A DNA stretch of 9,234 bases from positions 1-9,234 of the forward strand of contig JADDPV010000278.1 of NCBI GenBank assembly GCA_016781705.1, written 5' to 3'. This DNA is from Rubrobacter sp. (GTDB taxonomy: Bacteria; Actinomycetota; Rubrobacteria; Rubrobacterales; Rubrobacteraceae). Shown in pieces: positions 6,170 to 9,234 of the stretch (positions are counted from its first letter, which is position 1; each line of letters starts with the position of its first letter). The notes under the pieces were generated by a model. That model was not told the origin of the DNA, did no database searches, and saw nothing but the letters and a program-made list of their open reading frames with translations. The position numbers and the translations under genes were made by a program.

Positions 6170-6387
6170 GACGATTCCCCGGGCAAAACATTAAATGGGG
6201 CGGGGTTGGCGGGGATCAGCCTCTCGACGATCACGACGCCCCGCCACTCGCCGTCGAGGCGAACGTGCTTCTCGTAGGCCCCTACCTCCCGGAAGCCGAC
6301 TGAGGCAAGGAGGACATAGGGTTTAAGACACCCCCACTCGGAGCCGGATAGATCTGTCGAGTAGCTCCTTTTCATGCTCAGGAGCAT
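6166..6387 (-). pseudogene. In-frame chimera: IS5-type transposase N-terminus fused to GNAT acetyltransferase C-terminus
   Basis: The 73-codon ORF begins MLLSMKRSYSTDLSGSEWGC and reaches LKPYV, the characteristic N-terminus of IS5-superfamily transposases (DUF4096 type, probably starting at the second Met, 6375). From about 6315 it switches in frame to ASVGFREVGAYEKHVRLDGE and WRGVVIVERLIPAN, the last strand-helix-strand of a phosphinothricin/amino-acid-type GNAT N-acetyltransferase, which should be about 165-180 residues. The acetyl-CoA-binding core is missing and so is the DDE domain, so neither activity can remain. TGA 6168-6166 overlaps the MFS start, suggesting that GNAT and MFS were once an operon and that an insertion sequence replaced the 5' part of the GNAT gene. 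No good ribosome binding site precedes either Met. Confidence 0.8.
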
Positions 6388-6449
6388 ACGTCATCGACCC
6401 AGCCCACTCGCTTCTCTAAATCGTTTCTCTCGGAAGGAGAGTAAGAGAG

Positions 6450-6473
6450 GGCCGGAGCGTGCATGCCCCGGCC
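6450..6473 (-). terminator. Terminator after the EthD gene
   Basis: On the minus strand GGCCGGGG pairs with CTCCGGCC (one G-T pair) around an 8-nt loop. It lies 22 bp past the EthD stop and is followed by pyrimidine-rich TCTCTTACTCTCCTTCC, in the direction expected for a terminator of the minus-strand cluster. Confidence 0.65.
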
Positions 6474-6494
6474 TTACTGAAGAAAGTGGTGCGC

Positions 6495-6800
6495 CTAGGA
6501 GGTCTCGACTTCGGAGACGAATATCGTAGCCCCGCCCGTCGCGAAGTTCGGGATGTCCCCCGTCGCGGCGCTGCCCTCCGGGGAAGCGAGGCTCTCCTGC
6601 ATCTGCTCCGCACTCTCGAACCACAGCTCGGCGATGCGGTGGTAGGGCGGCTCGCCATCATCGGCAGCGGCGACCCTGCCCACCTCCAACCGCTGCACGT
6701 TCGGGATCTTCTCGGCCAGCGGCATGTGCGTATTCGCGTAGTACTCCTCGAACGCCTCCGGGTCTTCGGGATGCCCATACAGGACCGTCGCTTTTATCAT
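6495..6800 (-). CDS. EthD-family small protein (101 aa)
   Basis: ATG at 6800 is preceded by GAGGAGAGG (complement of about 6805-6813). This start is preferred over upstream in-frame codons because the product then begins MIKATVLYGHPEDPEAFEEY, the usual opening strand of EthD/dimeric alpha-beta barrel proteins. Other marks are YANTHMPLAEKIP (21-33), with the conserved His-x-Pro-Leu, and RIAELWFES (55-63) as the second strand; the length is typical. EthD was named from the ethyl tert-butyl ether degradation cluster, where it accompanies a cytochrome P450; its biochemical role is unresolved, and relatives act as small dimeric isomerase- or monooxygenase-like barrels. It is the last gene of the minus-strand cluster, 104 bp after the MetX-like hydrolase, and is followed by a terminator. 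Confidence 0.87.
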   Translation of the reverse strand: MIKATVLYGHPEDPEAFEEYYANTHMPLAEKIPNVQRLEVGRVAAADDGEPPYHRIAELWFESAEQMQESLASPEGSAATGDIPNFATGGATIFVSEVETS

Positions 6801-6837
6801 AGAGTTCCTCTCCTCTTTACTCGACTCTTCTCCCCGC

Positions 6838-6885
6838 CGGTGAAGGATGGCACGGGCCGCAGCCCGGCGCATCGCGCCTTCACCG
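6838..6885. other. Intercistronic stem-loop between hydrolase and EthD genes
   Basis: Outer 9-bp perfect arms CGGTGAAGG (6838-6846) and CCTTCACCG (6877-6885) enclose an inner hairpin CGGGC/GCCCG (6853-6857, 6862-6866). The structure sits wholly between the hydrolase stop and the EthD ribosome binding site. It could be a partial terminator, an mRNA-stabilising element or an operator; the sequence does not decide between these. Confidence 0.5.
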
Positions 6886-6904
6886 AGATGTCCAGAGCGC
6901 CGGT

Positions 6905-7957
6905 TCAGACCTCCGCCGCAAGCAGGTCAGCCAGGTGGCGATCAATCTGCAGCATGTAACCCGGCTCGAAACCGAACAGACCCAAGTGTCCTGCCACGCT
7001 GTCTATGACGCGCAGCTCGCTGCCCGGTACCAGCTTCTGCTCCGCTTCGCAGTCGCGCACGGGGAAGAACATGTCCTCACTGATGGGCATGACGTACGTC
7101 TTGGCCGTCACGCGTCCGAGTGCAGCGGCGAGGTCGCCGCCCGTGTGGCGGCTCACGTCCCCCCGCTGCCACTTCCACGCCATGCACAAAAGGTCGTTCG
7201 GGTCCATCACCTCGAAGTAGGCGTCCATGAAGCCGACCTGGAAGTCGTCCGCGGAGGCGAAGCCTAAAGGTCTCCACTGCTCCTGCTTCCAGAACTCCGT
7301 CGAGAAGCCCATGACCGACCAGATCCTGGCGTGGCGGTGCAGCCCCTCGCGGACCTCCAGAGGGGACACGTACCAGCCGTCCCGGAACCCGGGGTCCGAG
7401 GTGATCGCCTCGATGAGGGTCTCGGTGTAGAGGAAGTCGTGCGGGGTGTTCTTCGCGGTGCCGGCGATCGGGGCGGCGCGCTTGACCTTCTCCGGGAAGC
7501 GGACCGCCCACTCGTAGGTCTGCTGCGCCCCCATCGAGCCGCCCGTGACCAGCTCCAGTTGCTCGATGCCGAACTGCTCGCGCAGCAGCCGCTCCTGCGC
7601 TCGGACGTCGTCTCCTATCCTGACGTGAGGGAACCGAGCCATCGCGTGCGGACCGCCCGTATTGTGGGGCGAGGACGACAGCCCGTTTCCGATCTGGTTG
7701 ATGACGACGACGAAGTACTTCTCCGGGTTCAGGGCGTGCTCGGACCCGATGTAGGCGTCGCGGAAGATCTGGTGCGTCCCCGAGTACCACGTCGTCACAA
7801 GGATGGCGTTGTCCTTCGCCTCGTTCAACTCGCCGAACGTCGTGTAGGCGAGCTTGCAGTCGCGCAGGGTGTAGCCCTCTTCGAGGACGAAATCACCTAG
7901 AGAAAACAGCTCGTAAGAGCCGTGAAAGTCCGACGAGTAGTACGGGTTCTCGATCAC
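6905..7957 (-). CDS. MetX-like alpha/beta hydrolase (putative esterase/acyltransferase)
   Basis: GTG at 7957 follows GGGGAGG (8-nt spacer); the 350-residue product ends at TGA 6907-6905. The fold is that of homoserine O-acetyltransferase: an N-terminal strand block (LAYTTFGELNEAKDNAILV), a long loop with NQIGNGLSSSPHNT (87-100), the nucleophile elbow TGGSMGAQQTYEW with Ser141, a helical lid (about 170-275), Asp295 in PISEDMFFP and His324 in VAGHLGLFG. True MetX enzymes normally have GGSMGGM and an AGHDxFL ending; here GGSMGAQ and AGHLGLFG differ, and no methionine genes are nearby. I therefore favour an ester or lactone hydrolase of the MetX-like group over methionine biosynthesis. Downstream of an SDR and a probable Baeyer-Villiger monooxygenase, ring-opening or ester cleavage is a reasonable inferred role. 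The enzyme looks intact. Confidence 0.85.
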   Translation of the reverse strand: MIENPYYSSDFHGSYELFSLGDFVLEEGYTLRDCKLAYTTFGELNEAKDNAILVTTWYSGTHQIFRDAYIGSEHALNPEKYFVVVINQIGNGLSSSPHNTGGPHAMARFPHVRIGDDVRAQERLLREQFGIEQLELVTGGSMGAQQTYEWAVRFPEKVKRAAPIAGTAKNTPHDFLYTETLIEAITSDPGFRDGWYVSPLEVREGLHRHARIWSVMGFSTEFWKQEQWRPLGFASADDFQVGFMDAYFEVMDPNDLLCMAWKWQRGDVSRHTGGDLAAALGRVTAKTYVMPISEDMFFPVRDCEAEQKLVPGSELRVIDSVAGHLGLFGFEPGYMLQIDRHLADLLAAEV

Positions 7958-8015
7958 GTTATGGTCCTCCCCTTATCCCTGCGGCCGCCTGGAAGCGGTG
8001 CGCCTTTATATTCCG

Positions 8016-8117
8016 TCAGAATAATGCCAGCAGCCGGAACTCGGCGCTGTCCTTGTATGGGAGAAGTACCGAGAGCACGCTCATGAGTGCATAATAGGCT
8101 AGTAACAGCTCCACCAT
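8016..8117 (-). CDS. Possible 33-residue hydrophobic peptide
   Basis: ATG at 8117 opens a frame reading MVELLLAYYALMSVLSVLLP, then a polar YKDSAEFR and LLALF before TGA (8018-8016). The first 20 residues could form one membrane segment. It lies in the 238-bp gap between the SDR and the MetX-like hydrolase, in the same direction. The ribosome binding site is poor (GGATGATGAATC before the ATG), and codon use (TTA, CTA, TAT, GCA) is less GC-rich than in the neighbours, so it may be chance or a fragment of older DNA. No family recognised. Confidence 0.22.
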   Translation of the reverse strand: MVELLLAYYALMSVLSVLLPYKDSAEFRLLALF

Positions 8118-8195
8118 GATTCATCATCCGCGGTTGGTCTGATCCGCGTCTCGACACTGCAACCCCGGCGCGTGATGGTTGGGCCCGCCGGACCG

Positions 8196-8966
8196 TTAGC
8201 GGGCGGTGTACCCTCCGTCGATCACGAGCTCCGAACCGGTGACCCACTTGGCCTCATCCGACGCCAGGTAGACGGCGCCCCACGCGATGTCGTCGGGTTC
8301 GCCCGTGCCGCCGAGGGGGTGCGCGGCGTCGAGGACCGGCCTCGTCTCCTCGAGATCGAGTCCGGAGCCCTCCACGTACCGGTGGACCATCGACGTGAAA
8401 ATGAAGCCGGGGTGGATCGAGTTCACCCTGATGTTGTCGGCGGCGTAGGTGAGCGCGTCGTTCTTGCTCATCACGCGCACGGCGCCTTTGGAGGCGTGGT
8501 ACGGCGGGACGTCCCCGCCGCCGAGGATGCCGTAGATCGAGGAGATGTTGATGATGCTGCCGCCGCCGGCCTGCTTGAGGTGCGGGATGGCGTGCTTCGT
8601 GCACAGGAACACCGCCGTGGTGTTGACGGACATCACGTGCTCCCATTCCTGAAGGCTCAGCTCGTGGGTGGGCTTGTTGACGCCCTCGACCCCGGCGTTG
8701 TTGACGAGGACGTCGACGCGGCCGAACTGCTCGGCGACCGAGGAGATCGCCGATGAAACATCCTCCTCCTGCGTAACGTCGCACGCGAAGAAGGCGGCCT
8801 TCGACCCGGCGTCGGACAGCTTCCCGGCGACCCGTTCGCCGCCGTCCTCGTCGCGGTCCAGCACCGCGACCGCGGCGCCCTCCTCGGACATGCGGGTGGC
8901 CATGGCCTCGCCGAGACCGTTCGCGCCTCCGGTGACGATAGCTACCTTGCCGGACAGTCGTGTCAT
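8196..8966 (-). CDS. Classical SDR-family NAD-dependent oxidoreductase (256 aa)
   Basis: ATG at 8966 follows AAGGAG with a 6-nt spacer; the stop is TAA at 8198-8196. Classical short-chain dehydrogenase features are all present: nucleotide-binding TGGANGLG (12-19), an acidic Asp37 after beta-2 (VLDRD) that favours NAD over NADP, CDV (62-64), NNAG (89-92), Asn115, Ser143, and YHASK with Tyr156/Lys160, then the HPGFIFT segment and a WVTGSELVIDGGYTAR end. It interconverts an alcohol and a ketone in the cytosol. Immediately downstream of a probable Baeyer-Villiger monooxygenase, a plausible role is oxidising the (cyclic) alcohol that feeds the monooxygenase; cyclohexanol-type dehydrogenases belong to this branch. 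The substrate is inferred, the enzyme class is certain, and no damage is seen. Confidence 0.95.
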   Translation of the reverse strand: MTRLSGKVAIVTGGANGLGEAMATRMSEEGAAVAVLDRDEDGGERVAGKLSDAGSKAAFFACDVTQEEDVSSAISSVAEQFGRVDVLVNNAGVEGVNKPTHELSLQEWEHVMSVNTTAVFLCTKHAIPHLKQAGGGSIINISSIYGILGGGDVPPYHASKGAVRVMSKNDALTYAADNIRVNSIHPGFIFTSMVHRYVEGSGLDLEETRPVLDAAHPLGGTGEPDDIAWGAVYLASDEAKWVTGSELVIDGGYTAR

Positions 8967-8976
8967 GGATTTCTCC

Positions 8977-9036
8977 TTCGGGTCACAATCTTCGACGCGG
9001 TACGAGGATCACCCCGCGCGGAGGTTTTCGGGTCAC
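8977..9036. repeat. Two 10-bp direct repeats 50 bp apart upstream of the SDR gene
   Basis: TTCGGGTCAC occurs at 8977-8986 and 9027-9036; on the minus strand it reads GTGACCCGAA. The start-to-start distance is 50 bp, close to five helical turns, and the proximal copy touches the SDR ribosome binding site. A regulator binding both, with looping, is possible but unproven. Confidence 0.4.
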
Positions 9037-9112
9037 GAGGGCGGCGAGGGCCTCGATGGTTGGGCTGGTGGGCTCCTGATCGGACCCCCGCTCGTGAAGC
9101 AGCCGTCGGCGG

Positions 9113-9142
9113 CGGGATGGTGCGGTGCACCGCACCATCCCG
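9113..9142. terminator. 30-bp perfect palindrome after the monooxygenase gene
   Basis: The half-site CGGGATGGTGCGGTG (9113-9127) is followed directly by its exact reverse complement to 9142, centred on GTGCAC with no spacer. It begins 8 bp past the stop of the minus-strand monooxygenase. As RNA it would form a long hairpin, fitting a terminator or 3' stabiliser, though no T tract follows; as DNA it could bind a dimeric protein. Confidence 0.55.
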
Positions 9143-9150
9143 GTTAGACG

Positions 9151-9234
9151 TCACGACGTGCGAGCGAAACCCTCATAGTCGTTCGCCACGACCTCGTCGC
9201 ACTTCTGCCGGTAGGGCCCTACCCCGCCAAGGTA
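9151..9234 (-). CDS. C-terminal end of a probable Baeyer-Villiger flavin monooxygenase (partial)
   Basis: The minus strand is open from the window edge to TGA at 9153-9151, giving 27 residues starting YLGGVGPYRQKCDEVVANDY, then EGF and a short tail. The pattern Y-x-GG-x-x-x-YR-x-x-C-x-E-V-x-x-x-x-Y-E-GF is the usual C-terminus of cyclohexanone-monooxygenase-type flavoproteins, which use NADPH and O2 to convert ketones to esters or lactones. The FAD- and NADPH-binding domains lie outside the window, so the call rests on a short segment plus the matching SDR and hydrolase neighbours. Confidence 0.7.
   Translation of the reverse strand, partial: YLGGVGPYRQKCDEVVANDYEGFARTS

Noticed and set aside
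6801..6872. N-terminal extension of the EthD protein starting at 6872
   Set aside because: The extension runs through the stem-loop and has no family similarity; the ribosome binding site at about 6805-6813 points to ATG 6800.
7331..7900. 189-codon plus-strand ORF opposite the MetX-like gene
   Set aside because: Antisense shadow; the minus strand has an intact catalytic triad and a clear start.

Overview
The window looks like a chromosomal segment of a GC-rich actinobacterium. Coding frames are strongly GC-biased at third positions, Shine-Dalgarno sequences of the GGAGG type are common, and GTG starts occur. The gene content (a beta-keto acid cleavage enzyme, a glutaryl-CoA dehydrogenase remnant, a DUF2795 protein, a Baeyer-Villiger monooxygenase with an SDR and hydrolases) would fit a soil Rubrobacter-like organism, but that genus is a guess from general resemblance, not a demonstrated match.

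The left half (about 1-4950) is rich in broken genes. A 5'-truncated (by the window edge) beta-keto acid cleavage enzyme faces a small DUF2795 gene across a shared hairpin. Then come the last 53 codons of a glutaryl-CoA dehydrogenase, which have lost the catalytic glutamate; a PaaI-type hotdog thioesterase with a one-base frameshift; and the 3' half of a tRNA-Val(TAC) flanked by TGACACCAC repeats, which looks like a recombinase attachment site. Next is an HSL-family esterase split by a 133-bp MITE with 17-bp terminal inverted repeats and a TTA target duplication. Last is a tyrosine recombinase relic on the minus strand whose catalytic residues are all still readable but spread over several frames.

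The right half (about 4958-9234) is entirely on the minus strand and better preserved. Reading in the direction of transcription, it has the C-terminal end of a probable Baeyer-Villiger flavin monooxygenase, a 30-bp perfect palindrome, an NAD-type SDR dehydrogenase, a possible 33-codon membrane peptide, a MetX-like alpha/beta hydrolase, and a small EthD-family protein followed by a terminator. After this comes an in-frame chimera of an IS5-type transposase N-terminus and a GNAT acetyltransferase C-terminus; its stop codon overlaps the GTG start of an intact 403-residue MFS transporter.

A plausible joint role for the right-hand cluster is catabolism of a (cyclic) alcohol or ketone: the SDR oxidises the alcohol, the monooxygenase inserts oxygen to give an ester or lactone, and the hydrolase opens it. 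EthD-family proteins often accompany oxygenases. The broken esterase on the left could once have served the same ester-hydrolysis step. This pathway assignment is inference from family membership and gene order. I see no clear evidence of a wholly new system. The most distinctive observations are the MITE, the attP-like tRNA fragment, the transposase-GNAT chimera and the BVMO/SDR/MetX-like/EthD arrangement.
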